Shown piece by piece: positions 35,695 to 44,978 of a stretch of DNA of 64,000 nt. The position numbers and the translations under genes are program-made. Under the pieces are notes generated by a model. That model ran no database searches. It had not been told where the DNA came from and worked only from the letters and a program-made list of their open reading frames with translations. This DNA comes from SHZI01 sp041396045. GTDB taxonomy: Bacteria > Pseudomonadota > Gammaproteobacteria > Steroidobacterales > GCA-2729495. The DNA lies in assembly GCA_041396045.1 (NCBI GenBank), contig JAWKZI010000004.1:1-64000 (forward strand), read 5' to 3'. The first letter of the stretch is position 1; each line of letters opens with the position of its first letter.

Positions 35695-36981
35695 ATGAGT
35701 GATGTAATGCCGACACCAGCGATTCCGCCTGACGCGCCGAATGCAGATCCTGGTATCCGGGCGGCACTACGCTCCGTTCCCGGGCACACCTACAGAGTGT
35801 TCCTGATCTGCCTGATCGGCGTGACTTTCGCCAATCTCGATCACTCCCTGTTCACATTCGTCCTGACCGAAATCGCTGCGGAGTTCGGCTGGACGGATTT
35901 CGAACGCGGTGTGTATATCGCCATCACCTTTATCATTTCGGGCCTCCTGATCACACAGGTCGGGGTGCTGGCTGATCGTGTCGGGCGCCGGGTGGTGTTG
36001 CTGGGCGCGACGGTGCTGACCCCGGTATTTGTAGCAGCCCTGACCTGGGCGCCGACCACGACCGCACTGGTAATTGCACGGACGCTTGGCTTTACGACAG
36101 CCGGCGTTCAGTCGCCCATAACCGGCACGCTCGTACTGGAGGAATCTCCGCCACGGCTGCGCGGCTTGTTTACGGGCGTGCTGCAGATTGGCTTTCCGCT
36201 GGGTTTCTTTTTGGCTTCTCTTCTGGTTCCTTTTATATATGAAACATGGGGTTGGCGATATATCTTCCTGTTAAGTCTGCTCTTCCTGCCGTACGCCTGG
36301 GTCATCTGGCGTTACCTCAAGGATTCCGGCGCCTGGCAACGCAGCCGGGACGCGCGGGTCGCCCGTCAAGCACCACCACCGGCTGTGAAAGAACTGTTTC
36401 GACCAGCCTACAGACGCAAGACCATATTGCTGTTTCTCGGGACCTTTCTTTACGTGTTTGCCTATGGCGCGACAATCATGCTGACCCCCTACTTCCGGGA
36501 GGCCCGCGGCTGGGAAGCCCGTGAGGCCATTCAGCTGGTAGGACTCTCGTTCTTTATCGGGGCCTTCGGTTACATTCTCGCTGCCTGGTTCGGCGAGTTC
36601 CTGATCAGCCGTCGGAACACGATCGTTGCCTGGTGCTGGCTTGGCGGTCTGGCTTTCGGGGTGATGATCTGGTTCACATCAGGATGGTGGTCGACATTTC
36701 TGGCCTTCAGCGTCATGACATTTTTCTTCTATGGTGCCTATGCCGTGATGTTCACTTTCATTGCCGAAAACTTTCCGGCAGATTTGCGGGCTACTGCCGC
36801 CAGCTTCGCGAGTTCACTGGCCGTTGAGCTCGGACTGGGGCTGGGGCCCTTCGGATTGTCGTGGGCTATCGAATATGTGGGTTGGGAGCAGGCCTTTACC
36901 TGGTGTGCGGTGCTGCCGGTGATTGTTGCCGGCGCAGTCTTCATGGCGTTGAAACCGGTACCCAGAGAGGCTGTTATCTGA
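35695..36981 (+). CDS. MFS transporter (aromatic acid/metabolite symporter type)
   Basis: A 428-residue carrier with twelve hydrophobic segments. The loop 2-3 signature appears as GVLADRVGRRVV and the second-half counterpart is less clear. FANLDHSLFTFVLTEIAAEF in helix 1 and SPPRLRGLFTGVLQIGFPLG resemble the aromatic-acid:H+ and sugar-porter-like MFS groups. It is 18 bases after the cytochrome gene and its stop shares one base with the next start (TGATG). It likely brings in the substrate of the surrounding locus, but the substrate is unknown. Confidence 0.85.
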   Translation: MSDVMPTPAIPPDAPNADPGIRAALRSVPGHTYRVFLICLIGVTFANLDHSLFTFVLTEIAAEFGWTDFERGVYIAITFIISGLLITQVGVLADRVGRRVVLLGATVLTPVFVAALTWAPTTTALVIARTLGFTTAGVQSPITGTLVLEESPPRLRGLFTGVLQIGFPLGFFLASLLVPFIYETWGWRYIFLLSLLFLPYAWVIWRYLKDSGAWQRSRDARVARQAPPPAVKELFRPAYRRKTILLFLGTFLYVFAYGATIMLTPYFREARGWEAREAIQLVGLSFFIGAFGYILAAWFGEFLISRRNTIVAWCWLGGLAFGVMIWFTSGWWSTFLAFSVMTFFFYGAYAVMFTFIAENFPADLRATAASFASSLAVELGLGLGPFGLSWAIEYVGWEQAFTWCAVLPVIVAGAVFMALKPVPREAVI

Positions 36982-37985
36982 TGCTGCGGCTCTTGCTGAT
37001 GGCGTCGGTATTGATCAGCAGCACTGTGGTCGCCGAGGCCACGTGGGGGCCCATTGAATTTCTCAGTCGCCGCATCGCGCCCGGCGACACCCTCCGCATG
37101 CCTGCATTGCTCGATCAGTCTTTCGTCGGCAGCTTTCTCGACACCATGGTCGTTGTTACTCGCGGCAACCGGCCTGGCCCCACACTGTGCATTACCGCCG
37201 GCATTCACGGCGATGAAGTCAATGGCGTCGAGATTGCCCACCGGATTTACGCAGGCATATCCGGACGGGACATGTCCGGAACGCTGATCGTATTGCCAGC
37301 GGTCAATGCCTATGGGTTCCGGACTGGCTCGCGGTACCTGAGTGATCGGCGCGATCTCAATCGATATTTTCCGGGATCAGCCACCGGCAGCATGGCTGCA
37401 CAATTGGCCTGGCAACTGTTCCATCCGCTGCGGCAGCACTGTCAGGCCCTGCTTGATCTGCACACCGGGTCCAATCTGCGGACCAACGTTCCGCAGATCA
37501 GGACCGACCTGACCAACGTCGACGCGCTTGAACTCGCCCGCAGCTTTGGCGTTGGCATCGTGCTCGACGGCAAAGGGCCACCGGGTAATCTGCGTCGCGC
37601 CATGCTGGACGCCGGGATTCCAGCTGTACTTTTCGAGGCCGGTGAACCACTGCGATTCGACGAAACGGCGATCCGCGTTGGCGTCGAAGGCGTACGACAG
37701 GTGATGGCGCATCTGGGTATGCTGCCAGCGACGGGCACGACGCCAGCCAACGCCCGCGTGATCCGCAACAGTCACTGGATCAGGGTTCGGCAGGCCGGTG
37801 GCATCTTTCTTTCAAGTCGCCATCCAGGTGAGTCAGTTCGCGCAGGAGACGTACTCGGTACGGTGACTGATCCGATTACGGAGTCTGTAGAAACCGTCCG
37901 TGCGGATCGGGACGGCTTGCTGATTGGCATGGCGGTACCGCAGGTCGTGCTCACCGGCTATGCCCTGTTTCATCTCGGCAACTAA
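36981..37985 (+). CDS. Periplasmic succinylglutamate desuccinylase/aspartoacylase-family metallohydrolase
   Basis: A 334-residue M14-like zinc hydrolase with a signal peptide (LRLLLMASVLISSTVVAEA). Zinc ligands are His and Glu in AGIHGDEVNG and His in LLDLHTGSNLR; RRDLNRYFPG is the substrate-binding stretch and VLFEAGE holds the general base Glu. The C-terminal barrel ends GYALFHLG. Members cleave N-acyl amino acids or esters. The export signal argues for a periplasmic substrate. Translationally coupled to the MFS gene; its 3' end overlaps the convergent molybdoenzyme gene by four bases. Confidence 0.87.
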   Translation: MLRLLLMASVLISSTVVAEATWGPIEFLSRRIAPGDTLRMPALLDQSFVGSFLDTMVVVTRGNRPGPTLCITAGIHGDEVNGVEIAHRIYAGISGRDMSGTLIVLPAVNAYGFRTGSRYLSDRRDLNRYFPGSATGSMAAQLAWQLFHPLRQHCQALLDLHTGSNLRTNVPQIRTDLTNVDALELARSFGVGIVLDGKGPPGNLRRAMLDAGIPAVLFEAGEPLRFDETAIRVGVEGVRQVMAHLGMLPATGTTPANARVIRNSHWIRVRQAGGIFLSSRHPGESVRAGDVLGTVTDPITESVETVRADRDGLLIGMAVPQVVLTGYALFHLGN

Positions 37986-40774
37986 TGCCGTGCCGGCGTG
38001 TGCTTCTCGAAATCCACCGTGAAATCCTGGAAGGTGGAATTTGGCTCGAAGGCCAACGCCCTGTAAGTAATGTGGCCATAGCCACTGACCAGCGATGTCG
38101 GCTTGATCAGGGCTGCACTGGATACCACGGCACTGAAATTCTGGCGGCCACCCCGGAACAGCATGGGGTCCCAGCCGTGATACATGTACACCATGCCCGG
38201 CTGCATGCTTGAGGTCACATGTGCCATGGCGATAAAGCTGCCGAGTGAGTTGAACACGCGAATGAACTCTCCGTCGGCTACTTTGCGCGCTGCTGCATCG
38301 GCCGGGCTGACGTAAATATCCGGCTCACCCCGCCGCAGACTCAGCAACAAGGCGTCGTCTGTCCACATGGTGTGTATGCCATGTCGCAGATGCCCCATCA
38401 GCATCTGCAGCGGATAGCCCTCGAGTTTGAGCGGTGCCTTGTGACCCGGCAATTGCTCGTCTTCGGCGAGGAACCAGTCGTGATCCACGTAGAATTGCTG
38501 GCGGCCGGTCAGGGTCGGATATGGCTCCTGCTTCTCAACAGCCCGGATCATCACTGAACTGTAGGGTGAGTCAGCATCGTAGATGACGCGCTCGGTGCCG
38601 GCATTGCGCATGATGCCTTTGCTGCGCATCTCGTCGAATGACACCTTGGGGACGCCGGGATCCTTGTCGATCAGGTACTGAATGACATCCTTCGTATCCC
38701 TGATCTTTCCTCCCATCGTAAACAGCTCGTGGTACCGGGTAAAATCCCGTGGCACCGGCTGGCCAAAAAAGCTGTCGGCAATCGGTGCAATGCCACGTAC
38801 TTGTGCCCGTTCGGCGATGGCAGCCGCAAGCCTGTTTAGCGCATGCCAGTCGTCAACAGACTCCCCCAATGGTGGTACGGCGGCATCCAGTACCTGTACA
38901 TAAGGCGTGCGTGCTTCCAGCATGTAGTCCTGGCGCTCGTAGTGATGGGCGATGGGCAACACGTAGTCCGAGTACATCGCCGTGAGCCCCATGTCTGGTG
39001 CCATGCTGACGATGGTGTCCAGTTTCGCAAACGCGGTATCCCGCCAGCGGCCACCGGCTGAGCGCCAGTTGGCGGAATTACTGCCGGCAAAGATTCCCAT
39101 CGTCCAGGGTGTTGCTGCATAGTCAGGCCAGGCGCCAGAGCGCGTGCTCTCCTGAAAGTAGTGATCTACCTTGTCCGCGATGGCCTTACCGTAGATCTTC
39201 TCGTTCAAGGCCTTGCCGTTGGCATGTACGTAGTCCCAACGGGACAGCGTGGCAACCCGCAGCGTCGGCGCCAGGCCTTCAAGCATGAAAGCGATCTGGC
39301 TGGCGGTACTGCCCAGCGTCTCAAGCTGGAAGCCACCACCGGACTTGCCGAGATTACCCGTGAGAGACAACAACAGCATGAACGCCCGCTGCAACAGATC
39401 GCCCTGCAGCCACTTGCACATGCGGTAGCCGGTAAAAATCATCGCCGGCTTCGCTGTGCCGAACTGACGGGCGATCTGCCGGATATTGTCGGGGTGCACA
39501 CCACAGATCGCCGATGCCTTGTCCGGCGTGTAGTCGCGGGCCCGCGCCTTTACCAGCTCAAATACCGGTGTAACCCGTACGCGACCGCTGTGCGTACGAA
39601 CCGTAAATGTGCCTTCCAGCGCGGGCTGCAGTTCTCCCAGGTTCAAGGTGCCCGATGGAATAACCGACTCTGGCGAACCAGGTGGTGGCGAAGCACCGCC
39701 GGTACCTGGCGCCGGAACAGCTTTGCCGGATTTCTCATCCCAAAGGTAAAAGAGATTGTTGCGGGCCGTGCCGTCATCCAGAAAATCACTCTCTCTCAGG
39801 AAACGCCCATTGTCGACGCGCACCAGAAATGGCAGATCGGTCTGTACACGGATGTAGTCGCGGTCGACCAGCTCTTCAGCGAGCAACACCTGGACCATGC
39901 TCATCGCCAACGCGATGTCGGTGCCGGGCTTCGGGTTCACCCACTTGTTCGCGTGCATCGCGCTGGGTGTGAACTCGGGAGATATCGCAATGACCTCTGT
40001 GCCGTTGTAGCGTGCTTCCCAGAAAAAGTGCGCATCGGGGATCCGGGTGACCGCCGGATTGCAATACCACACCAGGCAACACCTTGACTTGTAGACGGCT
40101 GCCATGGAGTCACCCAGCAGCGGCTCGCCGACCGTCATCATGACGCCACTCGGCAAATCACCGACCCCGGCAAAAGCTTCCGGCAATTCGATTCCGCTGA
40201 TCGTTGCAAAGCGACCGAGCGCCGCAAATGAAGCGCGCTTCAGAACCATCTGCGTACCCAGATCGAAACTGATCGACCGGGGACCGGACTCGACTGAGTG
40301 GTCGATAAAGCGATCGGCAATCTCGGCCAGTGCCTGCTCCCAGGTCACCCGCTGCCACTTGCCCTCACCGCGTTCACCGACACGTTTCATGGGGTACAGG
40401 ATGCGCTGCTTGCCGTACATGTATTTCGCATGACGCAAACCTTTCTGACAGCCGCGTGGCCCGTAGTCCGGCGCGTCTTCTGATTGGCCGTACTCGCCCT
40501 GCTGCTCTTCACGCCAGACAATGCCGTTCTTCACGTAGACATTGAACGCACAGGTGCCCGAGCAGTTGGTGCCATGCGTACCGTGTGTCACACGATCCCA
40601 GGTCCATTTCTGCCGCATCAGATCTTCCCAGGCGCCATATGGAGTCTGCGGCTGACCGGCATTCGCGGCGGACGCAGGTGCATAACGCAACTGCAAGGAC
40701 ACTGCCATGGCGCCTGCCGTGGCCAGAAAATCCCGGCGCGAGGTCGTGCGACCCGGAAGAGTGGTCTCAGTCAT
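37982..40774 (-). CDS. Tat-exported molybdopterin oxidoreductase, type II DMSO reductase family alpha-like subunit
   Basis: A 930-residue enzyme with a twin-arginine signal (TTSRRDFLATAGAMAVSL). The FS0 site is HGTNCSGTCAFNVYVKNG...RGCQKG, with His in place of the first Cys as in nitrate reductase, ethylbenzene dehydrogenase and steroid C25 dehydrogenase. A likely Mo-ligand Asp is in GVGDLPSG, and TRIPDAHFFWEARYNG is a family landmark. These relatives act with beta (four-cluster ferredoxin), gamma (haem b) and chaperone subunits; none is encoded here. It is the last gene of the five-gene minus operon. Substrate unknown; an anaerobic-type hydroxylation or reduction is likely. Confidence 0.88.
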   Translation of the reverse strand: MTETTLPGRTTSRRDFLATAGAMAVSLQLRYAPASAANAGQPQTPYGAWEDLMRQKWTWDRVTHGTHGTNCSGTCAFNVYVKNGIVWREEQQGEYGQSEDAPDYGPRGCQKGLRHAKYMYGKQRILYPMKRVGERGEGKWQRVTWEQALAEIADRFIDHSVESGPRSISFDLGTQMVLKRASFAALGRFATISGIELPEAFAGVGDLPSGVMMTVGEPLLGDSMAAVYKSRCCLVWYCNPAVTRIPDAHFFWEARYNGTEVIAISPEFTPSAMHANKWVNPKPGTDIALAMSMVQVLLAEELVDRDYIRVQTDLPFLVRVDNGRFLRESDFLDDGTARNNLFYLWDEKSGKAVPAPGTGGASPPPGSPESVIPSGTLNLGELQPALEGTFTVRTHSGRVRVTPVFELVKARARDYTPDKASAICGVHPDNIRQIARQFGTAKPAMIFTGYRMCKWLQGDLLQRAFMLLLSLTGNLGKSGGGFQLETLGSTASQIAFMLEGLAPTLRVATLSRWDYVHANGKALNEKIYGKAIADKVDHYFQESTRSGAWPDYAATPWTMGIFAGSNSANWRSAGGRWRDTAFAKLDTIVSMAPDMGLTAMYSDYVLPIAHHYERQDYMLEARTPYVQVLDAAVPPLGESVDDWHALNRLAAAIAERAQVRGIAPIADSFFGQPVPRDFTRYHELFTMGGKIRDTKDVIQYLIDKDPGVPKVSFDEMRSKGIMRNAGTERVIYDADSPYSSVMIRAVEKQEPYPTLTGRQQFYVDHDWFLAEDEQLPGHKAPLKLEGYPLQMLMGHLRHGIHTMWTDDALLLSLRRGEPDIYVSPADAAARKVADGEFIRVFNSLGSFIAMAHVTSSMQPGMVYMYHGWDPMLFRGGRQNFSAVVSSAALIKPTSLVSGYGHITYRALAFEPNSTFQDFTVDFEKHTPARH

Positions 40775-40777
40775 AAC

Positions 40778-41524
40778 TCACGCTCCATGTGCGCCCGGCA
40801 TGGTCAGAGACATGCCACCTTGGCGGGCCAGTGCCAACTCCACAAGTGGCATTCGGTCATTGCCAAAAAACAGATCGGTGCCAACCAGAAATGACGGGGT
40901 ACCAAAGCCACCCCTGGCCACCAGATCCACCGCATTGTCCTGAACGATTGCCAGGGTATCCGGTTGCCGGATTTGCCTGGCAAACTCCGCTGCGTCGAAA
41001 CCTGCACTGGTGGCGATTGCCTCAACCACCTCAAGGTCGGCCACCGGTTGATTGTCACGAAACAAGGCCTCAAAAACAGCCGTCAGGTAAGCCACAGCCT
41101 GGTCTTGCCGGCGCCGCGACTGCCTGTTGCCAGAAGTCCTTTCAGAGCCTTTGTCAGCGCTTTGGTCGCGGCCCGCCATTGACGTTCTGTTCGCCACAAC
41201 CAGACCGCGCATCGCCCATTCAGCCCGTATCGGCCAGGGCTCCGGATGCCGCAACGTCAAGCCACAATAACGAGCCCAGTCTCCCAGATCCTTGGCCTGG
41301 TAGCGCGCACGGGCCGTTACGGGATCGATACGGCTGGCCGGAAAGCCGGGATTGGCGCGTTCGAGTACATCGCCCACCAGCACGGGCCGGTAAATTACCT
41401 GCGCACTGGTGCGGATGGCGGCCTCCCGCACCCGCCCCAACGCGAGGTAGCTCCACGGACAGCTGCAGTCCAGAAAAAACTCGACTGTAGCGTGGCTACC
41501 ATCAGCAGTCGCGACCACAGTCAT
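40778..41524 (-). CDS. DsbA-family/2-hydroxychromene-2-carboxylate isomerase-like protein
   Basis: A 248-residue kappa-GST-type thioredoxin-fold protein without a signal peptide. The active-site segment is FFLDCSCPWSYLALGRVREA, with Asn/Arg-rich YRPVLVGDVLERANPG following, and the cis-Pro loop is GGFGTPSFLV. HCCA isomerases use glutathione to isomerise aromatic breakdown products; others are oxidoreductases. An unusual polar insert (about 115-142, RTSMAGRDQSADKGSERTSG) interrupts the helical domain. It sits directly between the acyl-CoA ligase and molybdoenzyme genes. Confidence 0.82.
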   Translation of the reverse strand: MTVVATADGSHATVEFFLDCSCPWSYLALGRVREAAIRTSAQVIYRPVLVGDVLERANPGFPASRIDPVTARARYQAKDLGDWARYCGLTLRHPEPWPIRAEWAMRGLVVANRTSMAGRDQSADKGSERTSGNRQSRRRQDQAVAYLTAVFEALFRDNQPVADLEVVEAIATSAGFDAAEFARQIRQPDTLAIVQDNAVDLVARGGFGTPSFLVGTDLFFGNDRMPLVELALARQGGMSLTMPGAHGA

Positions 41525-43075
41525 TCAGTCACGCTCGCGAAGCTCGGTCTTGAGGACTTTGCCGTTGGCATTGCGCGGAATCTGCTCGATGAACGCAATA
41601 TGCTTCGGCACCTTCAGACGGGCAATACGCGCAGCCAGAAATGCCTGAATCTCGTCGACCACTGGCGACATGCCTGGCCGGGGAACAATAAAAGCTTTCA
41701 GCACTTCGCCCCAGCGTTCATCCGGCACACCGATTACGGCTGCTTCCAGCACGGCAGGATGCTGGAACAGGATCTCTTCGACTTCGCGCGGATAGATATT
41801 CAGCCCGCCGGAGATAACCATGTCTTTCAAGCGGTCCACGATGTAGAGGTAACCCTCTTCGTCCCGGCGCGCGAGGTCGCCAACCGTCACCCAGCCGTCG
41901 CGAAACGCTTCGGCAGTCTCTGCCGGCCGACCCCAGTAGCCATTGAACAGATACGGGCTGCGGGAAAACAGTTCGCCGATTTCGCCAGGCGCACACCGGG
42001 TACCGTCGGCACGACGCAACTCGATCCCGGTACACGGAAAGGGCTGACCTACGCACTGCTGCTTCCGCAACTGATCGGCGGGTCGCAGATTGGACACGAT
42101 GCCGGCTTCCGTTGAACCGTAGGTTTCATGCAGCAGTCCGGCACCAAAATGTGCAACCAGCTTTTCCTTCATGACCTGCGGCAAAGCTGCCGCATTGGAG
42201 ATGATGGTTTTCAGCCTGTGTTGGCGGCTGGCCTGCAAAGCGCTTGATTCTGCGGCCAGCATGGCGTGAAAGTGGGTAGGCACCGCAAAGAATCCTGAGA
42301 GTTGCCCCTCTCCGAGTTTGCCAAGCACCTCGTCCGGCTCAAACTTGTCGATGATTTCGGCATAACCGCCGAAAAACACCGGAGCCAGCGAGAAAACCAT
42401 ACCCGCGCCGTGACACATCGGCGCCAGCGCCAGGAATCGATCGTCGGGGGAATAGCAGCCATATTCGACGGCCATGCCAAACAGCGTCAGGATGCGCGAC
42501 CGATGCGGAACGCGTACCCCCTTGGGCTTTCCAGTGGTGCCGGATGTGTATGGAATCGTAAAGTCATCCCACTCGTGCACCAGCGGCAAGCCAACGACGG
42601 GAGTGCGTGACTGAGCCTGGCTCAGGAGATTTTCCAGGTCCGGGCCAATCTCAATAATGGCCGGGAGGATGCCAAAATCGGCGTCCCGAAGTGCTGCCGC
42701 CAACTCCGGGTCGGCGAATACCACGCGGGCGGCGGCGTCATCACAGATCGCCACGATTTCCGGAACAGAGAGGCGCGGATTGACCGTGGCCATTGCCACG
42801 CCTGCCTGGGCCGCGCCCAAAACGATTTCCATGTACTCGATGGAATTCTTGCCGACGATCGCGCCATGCTGACCGGCGGAGAGCCCCAGTCCGGCAGTCA
42901 GCGCGACGCCTACCCGGTCAATGCGATCAAGCAACTCACGATAGCTGCGGGTACGCTCGCGGTGTCGGAAGGCGATTTTGCCGGGTGCGCGATGCATGGC
43001 GGCCCGAATACCGCCCACCAGCGAGAGATGTTCGAAGGACGCTGGCGGCATGGTCCGGTCCGGCGACATGATCAA
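41525..43075 (-). CDS. Acyl-CoA/aryl-CoA synthetase (AMP-binding)
   Basis: A 516-residue ANL-superfamily ligase. It has the P-loop YTSGTTGKPKGV, the A5 motif HETYGSTE, GWVTVGDLARRDEEGYLYIVDR, the hinge and A10 lysine in IPRNANGKVLKTEL. It activates a carboxylic acid with ATP and CoA; acyl chain or ring identity is not readable. The stop is immediately followed by the DsbA-like gene and the start lies 6 bases after the amidohydrolase stop, so it belongs to the same operon. Confidence 0.9.
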   Translation of the reverse strand: MIMSPDRTMPPASFEHLSLVGGIRAAMHRAPGKIAFRHRERTRSYRELLDRIDRVGVALTAGLGLSAGQHGAIVGKNSIEYMEIVLGAAQAGVAMATVNPRLSVPEIVAICDDAAARVVFADPELAAALRDADFGILPAIIEIGPDLENLLSQAQSRTPVVGLPLVHEWDDFTIPYTSGTTGKPKGVRVPHRSRILTLFGMAVEYGCYSPDDRFLALAPMCHGAGMVFSLAPVFFGGYAEIIDKFEPDEVLGKLGEGQLSGFFAVPTHFHAMLAAESSALQASRQHRLKTIISNAAALPQVMKEKLVAHFGAGLLHETYGSTEAGIVSNLRPADQLRKQQCVGQPFPCTGIELRRADGTRCAPGEIGELFSRSPYLFNGYWGRPAETAEAFRDGWVTVGDLARRDEEGYLYIVDRLKDMVISGGLNIYPREVEEILFQHPAVLEAAVIGVPDERWGEVLKAFIVPRPGMSPVVDEIQAFLAARIARLKVPKHIAFIEQIPRNANGKVLKTELRERD

Positions 43076-43081
43076 CCGTTC

Positions 43082-43939
43082 TCAGGCGGGGAGTTTGAAC
43101 ACGCGCAAGGCGTTGTCACGCATGAGCAGACGCTTGGATTCCGGCCGCAACCCGAGTTCGTCGATCTCGCGAACAGCACGTTCAGGGTCGATCACCGGCC
43201 AGTCCGTCCCAAACAGAACTTTCTCCTTTCCGAACGTATTTGCATAGTGAACAAATGCTTCCGGCCAGTACTTCGGTGCGTAGGCATCGCCCGCTGTGTA
43301 TACGTTCTCGTGTTTCCAGCACATCGAGATCATCTCATCGGTCCACGGAATGCCTATATGAATGCCGATGAGCTTCAACTCGGGAAAATCGATCGCAACC
43401 TGGTCAAGGCAGATGGGCCTGCCAACCGACGGCAGGCGCCGCTCCCGTGAATACACCAGGTTGTGCCCGACCTGCATCATGATGGGAATATCCAGCTCGC
43501 AACATTTGGCGTAGTACGGGTAATACTTCGCATGATCCGGTGCCAGACCACACCAGTGCGGATAAAGGTGGGCACCAACAAAACCATACTCGCGAACGGC
43601 CTGCTCCAGGTCCCTGAGGCCCTGCATGCCGCGAAAGGGATCGATGCCGGCGAGGCCGGAAAATCGGGTCGGGTTCTGGTTGCAAACATCCCGAACCCGC
43701 TCATAGGGCAGCTCGAAGCCGCCTTGGACATTGATATCGCCAGCCCGCACCGCAATCAGCAGTGAACGCTCTATGCCGGCCCTGTCCATCCGCTGCAGAT
43801 AGTCCGGAACAGTCACGCCACCGCGGATTTCCACGGGCATACGCACCTGGGCCTTGAAGGCATCGTCCAGTCCTGTGTGTCCGTTGGCAACTTCCAGCGG
43901 CGTGTACAGGTTGCAGACGATATCGATGGTGCCACTCAC
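43082..43939 (-). CDS. Amidohydrolase_2-family metal-dependent hydrolase/decarboxylase
   Basis: About 285 residues of the TIM-barrel family that includes ACMSD and gamma-resorcylate decarboxylase. Landmarks are DYLQRMDRAGIERSLLI, GFVGAHLYPHW, LDQVAIDFPELKLIGIHIG and the C-terminal VLFGTDWPVID with the metal-ligand Asp. The usual N-terminal metal-binding HxH is replaced by NLYTP, so metal use is doubtful. The start is set at GTG 43939, overlapping the cupin stop (GTGA). Typical partner of CoA-dependent catabolism of hydroxylated compounds. Confidence 0.82.
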   Translation of the reverse strand: MSGTIDIVCNLYTPLEVANGHTGLDDAFKAQVRMPVEIRGGVTVPDYLQRMDRAGIERSLLIAVRAGDINVQGGFELPYERVRDVCNQNPTRFSGLAGIDPFRGMQGLRDLEQAVREYGFVGAHLYPHWCGLAPDHAKYYPYYAKCCELDIPIMMQVGHNLVYSRERRLPSVGRPICLDQVAIDFPELKLIGIHIGIPWTDEMISMCWKHENVYTAGDAYAPKYWPEAFVHYANTFGKEKVLFGTDWPVIDPERAVREIDELGLRPESKRLLMRDNALRVFKLPA

Positions 43940-44841
43940 CAGCCGTCGCGATCCCATTCACCGGTGGTTCGGGAGCGAACCGGAATCCCGGCGATCAACG
44001 GCGCCTGTGTTTTGGGATCGTAGTTGAGTGGCGTGCCTTCTACCGTGACCTTTTCGTTGATCGTTATCCAGTTGATGATGGAGCCGTCCATGCGGAAGAT
44101 CCCGGTAAAGCCCTTCTCCTCACCTGAAACAAAATGCCCGTGTTTCACCCGTGCCGGGCGGAAAAAATAGGTGCCCGCGTCCAACCGGCCAAAGTTGTAG
44201 TCCATATGGCCATCAACGGTATACGCCTCTTCAAACACGGGGTGGTGCACCATGCGATCATCGCCCCAGCCTGGTGGCGCCCAGCACATCATGGTGACAA
44301 AGCCCTTCTTGGGATCGTCCTTGGGCGCCGGATCCATGAACAGCAGCTTCAGCTTCAGGAAGCGTTGCTGGTCACCTTCATAGATATTCGGCATCCATTC
44401 CATGCGCGTGGTATCAACCAGGGTCAGTTCGCCAGGCTCGCTGGACGCGGTGTTCAAACCACGTCCGACGAAACCGGCACGATCACGCCGGGATCGCGTG
44501 AAGCCCCAATCCTGGTGTTCGCGAAACAACAGAACCTCGGTGCCCGCCTTGACCGATATGGCGGGCACGTGCAGGCCGGCCGGTGCCCGAAAATAACCGC
44601 CCTTCTGCAGGCGTCGATCGCCAATCCGGATTTCACCCGAGAGGAGATACCATTCTGTGTCGGCGTGGTGATAGCCGGCCGGCCGGTGCCAGGCACCATC
44701 AAACCTGAGCTTGGTTGAACCAGCACCATTTTCCTCGTCAACCGACAAATTTCGCTGGACAACCTTGCCCTCGCCATTCGGCAGCTCAGCCGGGTGCCAG
44801 CACAGGTCTGCTTCCTGTATGAGTTCTACGTGGGGTCGCAC
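43936..44841 (-). CDS. Two-cupin (ChrR/DUF4437-like) protein
   Basis: A 301-residue bicupin. The first cupin has GYHHADTEWYLLSGEIRIGD and GGYFRAPAGLH; the second has MVHHPVFEEAYTVDGHMDYN and GTYFFRPARVKHGHF. Both keep His/Glu sets able to bind a metal. Such proteins occur as dioxygenase- or isomerase-like partners in catabolic operons. First gene of the five-gene minus operon (44841 to 37982), whose spacers are between minus 4 and plus 6 bases. Exact reaction not inferred. Confidence 0.8.
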   Translation of the reverse strand: MRPHVELIQEADLCWHPAELPNGEGKVVQRNLSVDEENGAGSTKLRFDGAWHRPAGYHHADTEWYLLSGEIRIGDRRLQKGGYFRAPAGLHVPAISVKAGTEVLLFREHQDWGFTRSRRDRAGFVGRGLNTASSEPGELTLVDTTRMEWMPNIYEGDQQRFLKLKLLFMDPAPKDDPKKGFVTMMCWAPPGWGDDRMVHHPVFEEAYTVDGHMDYNFGRLDAGTYFFRPARVKHGHFVSGEEKGFTGIFRMDGSIINWITINEKVTVEGTPLNYDPKTQAPLIAGIPVRSRTTGEWDRDGW

Positions 44842-44978
44842 TGTCGATCTCCCGATTCGGACCGACCATCACAATACCAAGGATCGAAGATCCAACATAT
44901 GTCCGACCACTCCGCCATGCGGTCAACGTGGGTGATTGAGGTAAAGTCACCGGATTGATGCAACCGGAGCCGGGCACA

